A DNA stretch of 64,000 nt from Micromonospora craniellae (lineage in GTDB: Bacteria > Actinomycetota > Actinomycetes > Mycobacteriales > Micromonosporaceae): assembly GCF_014764405.1 (NCBI RefSeq), contig NZ_CP061725.1, positions 1,178,001 through 1,242,000 on the forward strand, read 5' to 3'. The notes under the pieces are model-generated. The model was given only the letters and a program-made list of their open reading frames with translations. It was not told where the DNA came from and ran no database searches. Each line of letters opens with the position of its first letter. Within the stretch, counting starts at the first letter, position 1. Of this stretch, positions 1 through 9,681 are shown piece by piece. A program made the position numbers and the translations under genes.

Positions 1-934
1 CCGTGCCGCAGGCGAAGACCTCGCGCAGCCGACCGCTGGCGGCGTCGGCCCGCCACTCGTCGAACGTCACCGGACGCTCCTCGACCCGGTGCCCGGCCGC
101 CTCGGCCAGCGCGATCACCGACTCGCGGGTGATGCCGGGCAGGATGGTGCCGGTCAGCGGCGGGGTGGCCACCGAGCCGTCGTCGTAGACGAAGAAGACG
201 TTCATGCCGCCCAACTCGTCGACGAACCTACGCTCCACCGCGTCCAGGAAGACCACCTGGTCGCAGCCGTGCTCGATGGCCTGGGCCTGGGCGGCCAGCG
301 AGGCGGCGTAGTTGCCGCCGCACTTGGCCGCTCCGGTGCCACCGGGCCCGGCCCGGGTGTAGTCGGGCGAGACCCAGACCGTCACCGGCTTGACGCCGCC
401 GGAGAAGTACGCCCCGACCGGCGAGGCGATCACCGAGTAGAGGTACTCGTTGGCAGGTCGGACGCCGAGGAAGACCTCGCTGGCGAACATGAACGGACGC
501 AGATAGAGGCTGCCGTCCTCGCCCTCCGGGATCCACTCGCGGTCGATCTCGATCAACCGGTGCAGCGAGTCGACGAAGGTCTCCTCCGGCAGCGCCGGCA
601 TCGCCATCCGGGTCGCCGAGGTGTTGAACCGGGCCGCGTTGGCGTACGGGCGGAACATCGTCACCCCGCCGTCCGTGGCGCGGTACGCCTTCATCCCCTC
701 GAATATCTCCTGCGCGTAGTGCAGCACCGCGCTGGCGGGATCCATCGGGATCGGCGCACGCGCCTCGACCCGGGCGTCGTACCAGCCCTTGCCGTCGGCG
801 TAGCGGATGGTGATCATGTGGTCGGTGAACACCCGACCGAATCCGGGGTTGGCCAGCAGTGCGGCCCGATCGGCGGCGGATACCGGCGCGGGATTCGGAC
901 GGATCTCGAAGTCGAGCTTGTCACCACCACTCAT
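1..934 (-). CDS. ilvE: Branched-chain amino acid aminotransferase (3' end cut by window edge)
   Basis: PLP-dependent transaminase (fold type IV) for the last step of valine, leucine and isoleucine synthesis. It reads from ATG at 934, opening MSGGDKLDFEIRPNP, and 311 codons are visible before the window ends inside the EVFACGT-type motif near the C-terminus; about 50 residues are therefore missing. Family features include YAQEIFEGMKAYR near residue 70 and the conserved NLYLR-type core further on. A strong AAGGAGG ribosome site lies 8 nt before the ATG, which fixes the start. An in-frame ATG further upstream lacks such a site. It follows leuB on the same strand with a 244 bp gap, so it may have its own promoter. 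Confidence 0.95.
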   Translation of the reverse strand, partial: MSGGDKLDFEIRPNPAPVSAADRAALLANPGFGRVFTDHMITIRYADGKGWYDARVEARAPIPMDPASAVLHYAQEIFEGMKAYRATDGGVTMFRPYANAARFNTSATRMAMPALPEETFVDSLHRLIEIDREWIPEGEDGSLYLRPFMFASEVFLGVRPANEYLYSVIASPVGAYFSGGVKPVTVWVSPDYTRAGPGGTGAAKCGGNYAASLAAQAQAIEHGCDQVVFLDAVERRFVDELGGMNVFFVYDDGSVATPPLTGTILPGITRESVIALAEAAGHRVEERPVTFDEWRADAASGRLREVFACGT

Positions 935-1011
935 TGCGCTGACCTCCTTGGGGGACGACGACATGCGCCGACCGCACATGTCGGAAACGTTTTGTGCCAG
1001 AAACTTACCCC

Positions 1012-1023
1012 GAACGGTCGTTC
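1012..1023. promoter_or_regulatory. Palindrome GAACGGTCGTTC upstream of ilvE
   Basis: Perfect inverted repeat, arms GAACG/CGTTC with a 2-nt centre, about 80 bp upstream of the ilvE start. Its core AACG-N2-CGTT recurs as an inverted repeat upstream of serA at 5864-5875. It could be an operator of a shared regulator; this is inference from position only. Confidence 0.3.
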
Positions 1024-1178
1024 AGCGGATAGGTCGACCGGCGGGTAGCAAGCCGACAATCGGTACGGAGCCCGCGGAACACGCTGGTCGACGCGGGTCA
1101 CCGATCGAGGTCCGGGAGATCGCCCGGTGGACACCTCGGGCATTCGTCACCGGGGTCACCGGCGACGGCGCGGCAGCC

Positions 1179-2210
1179 TCAGGCGGCTACCTGCGCGGCG
1201 ATCCGGTCGCCCACCTCGGCCGTGCGCAGGGCTACGTCCGGGCCACGGGCGGCCAGTTCCGCGCTGACCGCCGCGGTGATCCGGGCGGCGGCGTCGGCGT
1301 GTCCGAGCTGGTCGAGCAGCAGGGCAGCGGAGAGTACGGCGGCGACCGGGTCGGCCACACCACGGCCGGCGATGTCCGGCGCGGAGCCGTGCACCGGCTC
1401 GAACATCGACGGGTACGTCCCGTCCGGGTTGATGCTACCGCTGGCGGCCAGGCCGATGCCGCCGGTGACCGCGGCGGCGATGTCGGTGAGGATGTCGCCG
1501 AAGAGGTTGTCGGTGACCACCACGTCGTACCGCTGGGGCTGGGTCACCAGGAACATCGCGGCGGCGTCGACGTGCTGGTACTCGGTGGTGACGTCCGGGT
1601 GCTCGGCGGCCACCGCCTCGAAGGTGCGGGCCCACAACGAGCCGGCGTGGGTGAGCACGTTGGTCTTGTGCACGAGGGTCACCTTGCGCCGCTCACGCCG
1701 ACGGGCGCGGGCGAAGGCGTCCCGGACCACCCGCTCCACCCCGTGCCGGGTGTTCAGGCTCTCCTCGGTGGCGATCTCCGCCGGGGTGCCCCGGTGCAGC
1801 GCGCCACCGGCGCCGGCGTAGAGCCCCTCGGTGCCCTCCCGGACGACCACCAGGTCCACCTCGCCCGACTTGACGGTGGCCAGCGGGCTGGTCACCCCCG
1901 GCCAGAGGCGCGACGGGCGGAGGTTGACGTACTGGTCGAAGGCGAACCGCAGCTTGAGCAGCAGGCCCCGCTCCAGCACGCCGGGTGGGACGGTCGGGTC
2001 GCCGACCGCGCCGAGCAGGATCGCGTCGTGCCCGGCCAGCTCGGCCAGCACCGAGTCGGGCAGTACCTCGCCGGTGCGGTGGTAACGTGCCGCGCCGAGG
2101 TCGTACTCGGTCGCCTCGACGCCGGGCAACACGGCGTCGATGACCTTGCGGGCCTCCGCGACCACCTCGGGTCCGATCCCGTCCCCGGCCACCACCGCGA
2201 TCCGTGCCAC
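1179..2210 (-). CDS. leuB: 3-isopropylmalate dehydrogenase
   Basis: NAD-dependent oxidative decarboxylase of leucine synthesis, converting 3-isopropylmalate to 2-ketoisocaproate. 343 aa, in the usual range for actinobacterial LeuB. Visible landmarks are the N-terminal VAGDGIGPEVV, VREGTEGLYAG, the catalytic Tyr/Lys region near VHKTNVL, and DNLFGDILTD with the metal-binding Asp residues. The GTG start at 2210 is chosen because AAGGAG sits 6-7 nt upstream and the protein then begins exactly at the conserved VARIAVVAGDGIG; longer in-frame starts add an unrelated N-terminus. It precedes ilvE on the same strand. Confidence 0.95.
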   Translation of the reverse strand: MARIAVVAGDGIGPEVVAEARKVIDAVLPGVEATEYDLGAARYHRTGEVLPDSVLAELAGHDAILLGAVGDPTVPPGVLERGLLLKLRFAFDQYVNLRPSRLWPGVTSPLATVKSGEVDLVVVREGTEGLYAGAGGALHRGTPAEIATEESLNTRHGVERVVRDAFARARRRERRKVTLVHKTNVLTHAGSLWARTFEAVAAEHPDVTTEYQHVDAAAMFLVTQPQRYDVVVTDNLFGDILTDIAAAVTGGIGLAASGSINPDGTYPSMFEPVHGSAPDIAGRGVADPVAAVLSAALLLDQLGHADAAARITAAVSAELAARGPDVALRTAEVGDRIAAQVAA

Positions 2211-2425
2211 CGTCAGCTCCTTCGCTCGTATCGGGTCGACGGTACGCTGCCGTCCCGCCTCCCGGTACGAGTGTTCCACTCTTCGGGAATCACTGACGCA
2301 CAGCACCTTCCCAGGAGGCATTCATGGGGCGGTCATGTCCGCTGCCTAGGGTGATCTCCTACGGGCCACCGGGCCCGGACGGTCGGCGTAACGGCGCGGC
2401 GGACGTCGAGGAGGGGGCGGACACG

Positions 2426-3271
2426 ATGTGGACCGACGAGCAGCCACGGACCCGCTGGATCGACCCGGCGGTCTTTCGCTACCGCCGGCCCGACCTGCGG
2501 CTGGGCACCCGCGACCCCAAGCCGGGCCGCACCAGCACGGTGGCCGGCGACCGGATCGCCGTCACGCACACCGTACGCACCTCGACCGCACAGTACCGCC
2601 TGTTGCTGAACGCCCCCGAGTGGCTCGGCCGACGGGGAGTCGGCGAGGCGCTGCGGGACGCCGTCGCCGAACTGCGGGCCATCGACCTGACCTACGGCCC
2701 GAACCGGCCGGAGAGCCTGGTGTCCCGGCTGCGCCGGGGTGAGATCAGTGCCGAGTCGTACCCGCCACTGGCGGAGCTGGTCGACCAGTGCGCTGCCATG
2801 CGGGCGGCCACGGACGGTTGGTTCGACGCCTGGGCGGTACCCGGCGGATTCGACCCGGGCGGTCTGCTCGGCGGGTGGGCGGTCGAGCGGGCGGCGGCCC
2901 GCCTGCGCGCCGCCGGCATCCACGACTACGCCGTGCTCGCCGGCGCCGACCTGGTGGTACGCGGCCACGCGGCACACGGTGGACCGTGGCGGGTCGCGAT
3001 GCACCACCCGACCAATCGACACCGAGGACCACTGGTGTTGGAGATGACGACGGGCGCGATCGGCACCTCCGGGGTGACCGGACGGCAGGGTCACGTGGTG
3101 GATCCGCACACCGGTGAACCCGCCGACGAACTGATCGCCGCCACGGTGATCGGCCCCGACCTCGCGGTGGCCGACGCGTACGCCACCGCGCTGTACGCCG
3201 CAGGGCCGGCCGGCCTCGCCTGGTTCCGTTCCGACTCGGACTACCACCCGTTGTTCGCTACCCGAGGCTGA
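2426..3271 (+). CDS. ApbE-like FAD:protein FMN transferase
   Basis: 281-residue protein resembling ApbE, the flavin transferase that attaches FMN to threonine of target flavoproteins. Recognisable blocks are FDPGGLLGGWAVERAA near residue 150 (family pattern D-x-G-G-x-x-K-G-x-A, with Lys replaced), GAIGTSG near 210, HVVDPHTGEPADE and the late VADAYATALYA segment. There is no lipobox, so it is probably cytoplasmic. Divergent from leuB. ATG at 2426 has a purine-rich GAGGAGGGGG upstream; an in-frame ATG at 2324 preceded by AGGAGG is an alternative that would add 34 poorly structured residues. The Lys replacement leaves activity uncertain. Confidence 0.75.
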   Translation: MWTDEQPRTRWIDPAVFRYRRPDLRLGTRDPKPGRTSTVAGDRIAVTHTVRTSTAQYRLLLNAPEWLGRRGVGEALRDAVAELRAIDLTYGPNRPESLVSRLRRGEISAESYPPLAELVDQCAAMRAATDGWFDAWAVPGGFDPGGLLGGWAVERAAARLRAAGIHDYAVLAGADLVVRGHAAHGGPWRVAMHHPTNRHRGPLVLEMTTGAIGTSGVTGRQGHVVDPHTGEPADELIAATVIGPDLAVADAYATALYAAGPAGLAWFRSDSDYHPLFATRG

Positions 3272-3337
3272 GCACGCGGGGCGTGCACATCGCCGAGGCA
3301 CGGAGTGTCGATCGTGGGCGTGGGCGGCGACAGCGAT

Positions 3338-3373
3338 CGGCCTCCACAGCCACGGCAACGACCGTGGAGGCCG
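3338..3373 (+). terminator. Hairpin after the ApbE-like gene
   Basis: Ten-bp perfect stem (3338-3347 pairs with 3364-3373) with a 16-nt loop, 67 nt after the ApbE-like stop codon. No T-tract follows, as is usual for actinobacterial hairpin terminators. The rest of the 353 bp gap up to 3625 shows nothing else I can support. Confidence 0.45.
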
Positions 3374-3624
3374 GTCGACGACGAGTGCGCAGGACTCACG
3401 CAATCGAGGGGTGCGGGCCGGTCGGCCGGACGTCGACCTCGCCACCCGAAGACGGGCCGCAGCCACGAACTCGGCCGGTAACCGCACCCGTACGCTATCG
3501 AATAGACGTGATTCGCGGCAAGGGCTCCACAGGGGAGCGTCTGGAACGGTTCGGCCGGCGCGCAAACGCTTTCGCAACCGAGCCGTTTTCGACAAGGTGC
3601 ACACCGGATGGCACGCTGTCCGCC

Positions 3625-3984
3625 GTGAGTTTCGATCTGAGCGTGTGGGCGCTGCCGGACGGGGCGACGCCCGAGGACGTACGAGCGGCGGTGCAGCAGT
3701 GCCGGAACGGCCGGCACGGCGAACGCCAACCGGACCCACGGGTGGTGGCCTTCTATCGGGCGATCACCGCCAGCTACCCCGACCGGCCGAACGGCTCCCG
3801 GACGCCCTGGGCGGTGATGCCGCTGCATGCGGCGGCCGACCACGTGGAGATGAACCTGGATCCGGGCTGCCCCGACCAGGTGCTGCTGGACATCGAGCGA
3901 CTGGCCGGGCAGTACCGGCTGATGCTGTTCGATGCGCAGGACGGCTCGGTCTACCCGCCGCCGGCCGTCCGACTGCCCGGCTGA
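3625..3984 (+). CDS. Hypothetical protein, 119 aa
   Basis: Unrecognised soluble protein beginning MSFDLSVWALPDGATPEDVRAA from a GTG at 3625. The reading frame stays open upstream, but only here do codon use and the protein-like N-terminus begin. A Trp-Ala-Val-Met-Pro-Leu stretch sits mid-protein, and the C-terminal half (YRLMLFDAQDGSVYPP) reads like a small alpha/beta fold. MSFDLxVW openings are frequent in short actinobacterial proteins of unknown role. It stands alone between the ApbE-like gene and a bidirectional terminator. No function is proposed. Confidence 0.65.
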   Translation: MSFDLSVWALPDGATPEDVRAAVQQCRNGRHGERQPDPRVVAFYRAITASYPDRPNGSRTPWAVMPLHAAADHVEMNLDPGCPDQVLLDIERLAGQYRLMLFDAQDGSVYPPPAVRLPG

Positions 3985-4035
3985 CCGCGTACCGACACCC
4001 CGGTCGGTTCCGCGCGGCGGACTGCGACACGACGA

Positions 4036-4060
4036 GGGGCCCGGCCGTCGGCCGGGCCCC
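4036..4060. terminator. Bidirectional hairpin terminator
   Basis: Eleven-bp perfect GC stem (4036-4046 with 4050-4060) and a 3-nt loop, placed between the ends of two converging genes (3625-3984 plus and serA minus). It can serve both. Confidence 0.8.
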
Positions 4061-4077
4061 TGTCAGTCGTGTGTGGA

Positions 4078-5676
4078 CTACTCGTCGCGCAGGTCCGCCG
4101 CGCTGGCCGCGGTCGCGCCGATCGAGTCGGCTGCCGAGGTGAGCAGCTCGGCACCGAGCGCCTGGTCGACGGTGAGGGTCATCAGCGTCTCACCACCGGC
4201 CTCCCGGCGGGCCACCTGCATCGCGGCGATGTTGATGCCGGCCTCGCCGAGCAGGGTGCCGACGGTGCCGACCACGCCCGGCCGGTCGGCGTACCGGAGG
4301 AACAGCAGGATGCCCTCCGCGCCGATCTCCACGTCGAAGCCGTCCACCTCGGTCAGCTTGATGACGTCCCGGGTGCCCGCGTGGGTCACCGTGCCGGAGA
4401 CGCTCACCGTACGACCGTCGGGCAGCGCGCCGCGCACGGTGACCAGGACCGGGTGCTCGACGGTCTCGGTCTGCGTGGTCAGCGACACCTCCACACCGCG
4501 CTGGGCGGCCAGGTGCGGCGCGTTGACGTACGTGACCTGCTCCTCCACCACCGAGCTGAACAGTCCCTTGGTGGCGGCGAGCTTGAGCACCGTGACGTCG
4601 TGGTCGACGATCTCGCCGCGTACCTCGACGGTGACGCTGGCGGCGATCCCACCGGCGACCGCGGTGAAGGCCCGGCCGAGCTTCTCGGCCAGCGGCAGCA
4701 GCGGCCGTACGTCCTCGGCGACCACGCCGCCGGCCTGCACGTTGACCGCGTCCGGCACGAACTCGCCCTGCAACGCCAGCTTGACGCTCTTGGCGACGGC
4801 CAAGCCGGCCTTGTCCTGCGCCTCGGCGGTGGAGGCGCCCAGGTGCGGGGTGGCCACCACGTTGTCGAACGCGAACAGCGGCGAGGCGGTGCACGGCTCC
4901 TTGGCGTACACGTCCACGCCGGCGCCCGCGACGCGGCCCTCGGCCAGCGCGTCGGCCAGCGCCTGCTCGTCGACGAGGCCACCCCGGGCGGCGTTGACGA
5001 TCCGCACGCCCGGCTTGACGATGGACAGCTCCTTCTCACCGATCAGGCCCACGGTCTCCGGGGTCTTCGGCAGGTGGATGGAGATGAAGTCGCTCTCCCG
5101 CAGCAGCTCCTCCAGCCCGACCAGGCGTACGCCGAGCTGCGCGGCGCGAGCCGGCTGGATGTACGGGTCGTACGCGATCAGCCGAGTGCCGAACGCGGCG
5201 ATCCGCGACGCGAACAGCACGCCGATGCGGCCCAGGCCGACGACGCCGACGGTCTTGCCCTGCATCTCCACGCCGGTGTACTTGGACCGCTTCCACTCCC
5301 CCGCCTTGAGCGCGGCGCTGGCGCTGGCGGTGTTCCGGGCGACCGCGAGCAGCAGCGCGACGGCCTGCTCGGCGGCGGAGACGATGTTGGAGGTGGGGGC
5401 GTTGACGACCATGACACCCCGCGCGGTGGCGGCGGGCACCTCGACGTTGTCCAGACCCACCCCGGCCCGCGCCACGACCTTGAGTCGCGGAGCGGCGGCG
5501 ATCGCCTCGGCGTCGATCTGGGTGGCACTGCGGACGATGACGGCGTGGGCCTCGGAAAGCGCCGAGAGCAGGGCCGGGCGGTCGGTGCCGTCGACGTGCC
5601 GGACGTCGAAGTCGTGGGCGAGCACCTCGATGGCGGCGGGGGCGAGTTCTTCGGCGATCAGTACGACAGGAGTCAT
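4078..5676 (-). CDS. serA: D-3-phosphoglycerate dehydrogenase
   Basis: First enzyme of serine synthesis, oxidising 3-phosphoglycerate with NAD. At 532 aa it is the long actinobacterial type: substrate-binding segments at both ends of the dehydrogenase core (residues about 1-100 and 285-310), a Rossmann domain with VGVVGLGRIG near 145, catalytic Arg in NAARGGLVDE, Glu in the AKEP segment and His in TPHLGAST. An allosteric intervening domain follows (about 320-450), then a C-terminal ACT domain (RPGVVGTVGTLLGEAGINIA) that binds serine for feedback inhibition. The ATG at 5676 follows a GAGGACC site. Monocistronic, ending at the terminator at 4036-4060. Confidence 0.96.
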   Translation of the reverse strand: MTPVVLIAEELAPAAIEVLAHDFDVRHVDGTDRPALLSALSEAHAVIVRSATQIDAEAIAAAPRLKVVARAGVGLDNVEVPAATARGVMVVNAPTSNIVSAAEQAVALLLAVARNTASASAALKAGEWKRSKYTGVEMQGKTVGVVGLGRIGVLFASRIAAFGTRLIAYDPYIQPARAAQLGVRLVGLEELLRESDFISIHLPKTPETVGLIGEKELSIVKPGVRIVNAARGGLVDEQALADALAEGRVAGAGVDVYAKEPCTASPLFAFDNVVATPHLGASTAEAQDKAGLAVAKSVKLALQGEFVPDAVNVQAGGVVAEDVRPLLPLAEKLGRAFTAVAGGIAASVTVEVRGEIVDHDVTVLKLAATKGLFSSVVEEQVTYVNAPHLAAQRGVEVSLTTQTETVEHPVLVTVRGALPDGRTVSVSGTVTHAGTRDVIKLTEVDGFDVEIGAEGILLFLRYADRPGVVGTVGTLLGEAGINIAAMQVARREAGGETLMTLTVDQALGAELLTSAADSIGATAASAADLRDE

Positions 5677-5863
5677 TGGTCCTCGTAGATGTCGTCAGAG
5701 CGGTCGGCCGGTGCGGTGGACGCTGCGATGCGCCCGGCGCGGGCGGGGCCATGGCCGTCAGGTGCCGCCTGGAGCACCTACCCGCGATCGTATGGGGCGG
5801 GTAGCCCGGCGTGCCCCGGACTACGGGGTGAGCGCCCTCACAAACCGGACGTGACGTGCGCAT

Positions 5864-5875
5864 TAACGACCGTTA
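5864..5875. promoter_or_regulatory. Palindrome TAACGACCGTTA upstream of serA
   Basis: Perfect inverted repeat with arms TAACG/CGTTA, 188 bp upstream of serA and 96 bp beyond the ilvC stop. Shares the core AACGACCGTT with the site upstream of ilvE (1012-1023). Confidence 0.3.
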
Positions 5876-5892
5876 GCCACCCGGCGAACAGC

Positions 5893-5940
5893 ACGGCACC
5901 CGGTCCCGACGTCGGGGAGAACGTCGGGACCGGGTGCCGT
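5893..5940. terminator. Long hairpin terminator of the ilvBNC operon
   Basis: Twenty-bp perfect stem (5893-5912 with 5921-5940) with an 8-nt loop, 31 bp beyond the ilvC stop. This is the strongest hairpin in the window and marks the end of the ilv operon on the minus strand. Confidence 0.85.
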
Positions 5941-5970
5941 GGGTGAGAGTGCTCTCAGGTAACCGAGATC

Positions 5971-6984
<1,014 letters not shown>

Positions 6985-7104
6985 GACTTCCCTTTCGTAC
7001 GGCGGCCGCAGTGGCCCGTCGTGGCTTCGTGGTTGCCGCGGCCAGGGGAGCCGGGCCGGCGGTTCGGTTCTGATCGGCCCGCGCGACAGGCCGGCGGTCT
7101 CGGG

Positions 7105-7620
7105 TCAGGCGGCCCGCAGGGCGGGGCCGGCGGTGATGGCGCGCGAGCCACGACCGATCGCCACCAGACCCGACTGCACCATCTCCTTGATCCCGAAGGG
7201 TTCGAGGTCGCGCAGCAGCGCGTCGAGCTTGTCCGGGGTGCCGGTGGCCTCGATGGTGAGCGTGTCGGAGGCCACGTCGACCACCCGGGCCCGGAACAGG
7301 TTGACCGTCTCCAGGACCTGGGCACGGGCGTTGCGGTCGGCGCGCACCTTCACCAGCAGCAGCTCGCGCGCCACCGAAGTCGACGGGTCCAACTCGACGA
7401 TCTTGAGCACGTTGACCAGCTTGTTGAGCTGCTTGGTGACCTGCTCCAGCGGAGACGACTCGGCGTTGACCACGATGGTGATCCGGGAGACGTCCGGGTT
7501 CTCGGTCGCACCGACGGCGAGACTGTCGATGTTGAAACCTCGCCGGGAGAACAGCCCGGAGACCCGGGCCAGCACGCCCGGCTTGTTCTCCACCAACACG
7601 GACAGCGTGTGCATAGTCAT
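7105..7620 (-). CDS. ilvN: Acetolactate synthase regulatory subunit
   Basis: Small subunit that activates IlvB and gives it valine feedback sensitivity. 171 aa. An N-terminal ACT domain (HTLSVLVENKPGVLARVSGLFSRRGFNI, residues 4-31) holds the effector-binding Asn/Gly loop, and a C-terminal ALS_ss_C-type domain follows (ELLLVKVRADRNAR onward). The ATG at 7620 overlaps the stop of the 27-codon bridging ORF (ATGA), so translation may be coupled to it rather than to a ribosome site of its own. Confidence 0.96.
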   Translation of the reverse strand: MTMHTLSVLVENKPGVLARVSGLFSRRGFNIDSLAVGATENPDVSRITIVVNAESSPLEQVTKQLNKLVNVLKIVELDPSTSVARELLLVKVRADRNARAQVLETVNLFRARVVDVASDTLTIEATGTPDKLDALLRDLEPFGIKEMVQSGLVAIGRGSRAITAGPALRAA

Positions 7621-7700
7621 GCCACGACCTCGCTGCGCTCGGTCGCGCCATGACGCGACAACGGGCTGAACCGGATGATTCGTTCGCTACGCTCACTCAT
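7617..7700 (-). CDS. 27-codon bridging ORF between ilvB and ilvN
   Basis: The ATG at 7700 overlaps the ilvB stop as TAATG, and the TGA at 7619-7617 overlaps the ilvN start as ATGA. The 27-residue product starts MSERSERIIRFSPLS and contains a second ERSE copy near its end. The underlying DNA carries two related GAGCG(C/T)AGCGA units (about 7631-7640 and 7682-7692). From memory, GAGCGNAGCGA-type DNA encoding SERSER recurs between actinobacterial genes as a repeat family; this is not verified here. The exact double overlap suggests the repeat is tolerated because it passes ribosomes from ilvB to ilvN. Whether the peptide itself matters is unknown. Confidence 0.5.
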   Translation of the reverse strand: MSERSERIIRFSPLSRHGATERSEVVA

Positions 7701-9565
7701 TAAAGGTCATCCTCGTCGAAGGTCGGGCGGACGCCACGGGCGAACATGATCTCGTCGTTGCTGGTGCCGGCGGGGACCATCGGCCAGACCATGGCGTCCT
7801 TGCCGACCACGAAGTCGATCACCACGGGCACGTCATTGATGGACATCGCGGCCTCGATGGTCTTGTCGACGTCCTCGGCGTTCTCGCAGCGCAGCCCGAT
7901 GCAGCCCAGCGCCTCGGCGAGCTTGACGAAGTCCGGGATGCGGTGCTTGTGCGTGCCGAGGTCGGTGTTGGAGTACCGCTCGCCGTAGAACAGGGTCTGC
8001 CACTGGCGAACCATGCCGAGGTTGCCGTTGTTGATCACAGCGATCTTGACGGGGATGCCCTCCAGGGCGCAGGTGGCCAACTCCTGGTTGGTCATCTGGA
8101 AGCAGCCGTCGCCGTCGATCGCCCAGACCACCGTGTCCGGCATGCCGACCTTGGCGCCCATCGCCGCCGGCACCGCGTACCCCATGGTGCCGAGGCCGCC
8201 GGAGTTCAGCCAGGTCTGCGGCTTCTCGTACGAGATGAACTGGGAGGCCCACATCTGGTGCTGGCCGACCCCGGCCACGTAGATCGCGTCCGGTCCGACG
8301 ATCTCCCCCAGCCGCTTGATCACGTACTGCGGGGAGAGGGTGCCGTCGCTCGGTTCCTCGTAGCCCAGCGGGTACCGCTCACGCAGGTCGTCGAGCTGCG
8401 CCCACCAGTCGGTGAGGTCGGTGCCACGGCCGGCGGCCCGCTCGGCGTTGACCGCCGCCAGCAGCTCGTCGATGACGTGCCGGGCGTCGCCCACGATCGG
8501 CACGTCCGCGTGCCGGTTCTTGCCGATCTCGGCCGGGTCGATGTCGGCGTGCACCACTGCGGCATCCGGGGCGAACGAGTCCAGCTTGCCGGTGACCCGG
8601 TCGTCGAACCGGGCGCCCAGCGCCACGATCAGGTCGGCCTTCTGCAGGCCGTAGACCGCGGCGACGGTACCGTGCATGCCGGGCATGCCCAGGTGCTGCC
8701 GGTGCGAGTCGGGGAAGGCGCCCAGCGCCATCAGCGTGGTGATCACCGGAATGCCGGTCAGCTCGGCCAGCTTGCGCAGGCCCTCGGTGGCACCGGCCTT
8801 GAGCACACCGCCGCCGACGTAGAGCACCGGACGGCGGGCGTTGCTCATCAGCCGGGCCGCCTCCCGGATCTGCTTGCCGTGCGGGTGCAGGGTGGGCCGG
8901 TAGCCGGGCAGGTCCAGGGTGGGCGGCCAGGCGAAGGTGGTCGGCGCCTGGAGCACGTCCTTGGGGATGTCCACCAGGACCGGGCCGGGACGGCCGGTCG
9001 AGGCCAGGTGGAACGCCTCGGCCAGCACCCGCGGGATCTCGGTGGCGTTCTGCACCAGGAAGTTGTGCTTGGTCACCGGCAGCGTGATGCCCTGGATGTC
9101 CGCTTCCTGGAAGGCGTCCGTACCGATCGAGGGCCGCGCCACCTGACCGGTGATCGCCACCAGCGGCACCGAGTCCATGTACGCGTCGGCGATCGGGGTG
9201 ACCAGGTTCGTCGCGCCCGGCCCGGAGGTGGCGATGCACACACCGACCCGTCCGGTGGCCTGCGCGTAGCCGGTGGCCGCGTGCCCGGCGCCCTGCTCGT
9301 GCCGGACCAGGATGTGCCGGACGGTCGAGTCGTAGAGCGGGTCGTACGCCGGCAGGATCGCGCCACCCGGGATACCGAAGACGACGTCGACGCCGAGCGC
9401 CTCAAGGGAACGCACCAGCGAACCGGCGCCCGAGACCTGGGCCTGGGCCTGGGTGGGGCGTACCGCCGGGGTGGGGGCGGCGGCGCGGGCGGCGTCGGTG
9501 GTCTCGGCGGCGCTACGGGCCCGCCGGGCGGAGTGGGCGAGGGTCTCTGGCGTGGGTCTCGTCAT
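7700..9565 (-). CDS. ilvB: Acetolactate synthase large (catalytic) subunit
   Basis: TPP/FAD enzyme condensing pyruvate into acetolactate or acetohydroxybutyrate. 621 aa. An Ala/Pro/Arg-rich N-terminal tail of about 45 residues precedes the catalytic core, as in mycobacterial IlvB. Landmarks are GIPGGAILPAYDPL, the catalytic Glu in RHEQGAGHAATGYA, the FAD-domain GARFDDRVTG, and the TPP signature GDGCFQMTNQELATC ending in NNGNLGMVRQWQ. ATG at 9565 follows GAAGG at about 9 nt. Expression is predicted to be controlled by the attenuator at 9651-9745. It forms an operon with ilvN and ilvC. Confidence 0.97.
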   Translation of the reverse strand: MTRPTPETLAHSARRARSAAETTDAARAAAPTPAVRPTQAQAQVSGAGSLVRSLEALGVDVVFGIPGGAILPAYDPLYDSTVRHILVRHEQGAGHAATGYAQATGRVGVCIATSGPGATNLVTPIADAYMDSVPLVAITGQVARPSIGTDAFQEADIQGITLPVTKHNFLVQNATEIPRVLAEAFHLASTGRPGPVLVDIPKDVLQAPTTFAWPPTLDLPGYRPTLHPHGKQIREAARLMSNARRPVLYVGGGVLKAGATEGLRKLAELTGIPVITTLMALGAFPDSHRQHLGMPGMHGTVAAVYGLQKADLIVALGARFDDRVTGKLDSFAPDAAVVHADIDPAEIGKNRHADVPIVGDARHVIDELLAAVNAERAAGRGTDLTDWWAQLDDLRERYPLGYEEPSDGTLSPQYVIKRLGEIVGPDAIYVAGVGQHQMWASQFISYEKPQTWLNSGGLGTMGYAVPAAMGAKVGMPDTVVWAIDGDGCFQMTNQELATCALEGIPVKIAVINNGNLGMVRQWQTLFYGERYSNTDLGTHKHRIPDFVKLAEALGCIGLRCENAEDVDKTIEAAMSINDVPVVIDFVVGKDAMVWPMVPAGTSNDEIMFARGVRPTFDEDDL

Positions 9566-9650
9566 GGCGGTTTGCCTTCGGCTGGAGTGGGTGGGGCTGC
9601 TCACGGGTGGACGCGGCGGTCCGGCGGCGTCCGATGGGTTCGACGGCAAG

Positions 9651-9680
9651 AAAAAAGCCCACGTGCCAGATGCACGGGGC
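9651..9680 (-). terminator. ilvB attenuator: intrinsic terminator with T6 tract
   Basis: On the minus strand, a stem of GCCC-CGTGC with GCACG-GGGC (one bulged T, 5-nt loop) is followed directly by six T residues. This is a classical rho-independent terminator lying inside the transcript, 85 nt before the ilvB start codon. That position, after a leader peptide, marks it as an attenuator. Confidence 0.85.
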
Positions 9681-9681
9681 C

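Noticed and set aside
7700..9565. Second regulatory subunit or intein in ilvB
   Set aside because: The N-terminal tail before the catalytic core is low-complexity Ala/Pro/Arg and matches the extended N-termini known for actinobacterial IlvB; no insertion interrupts the motifs.
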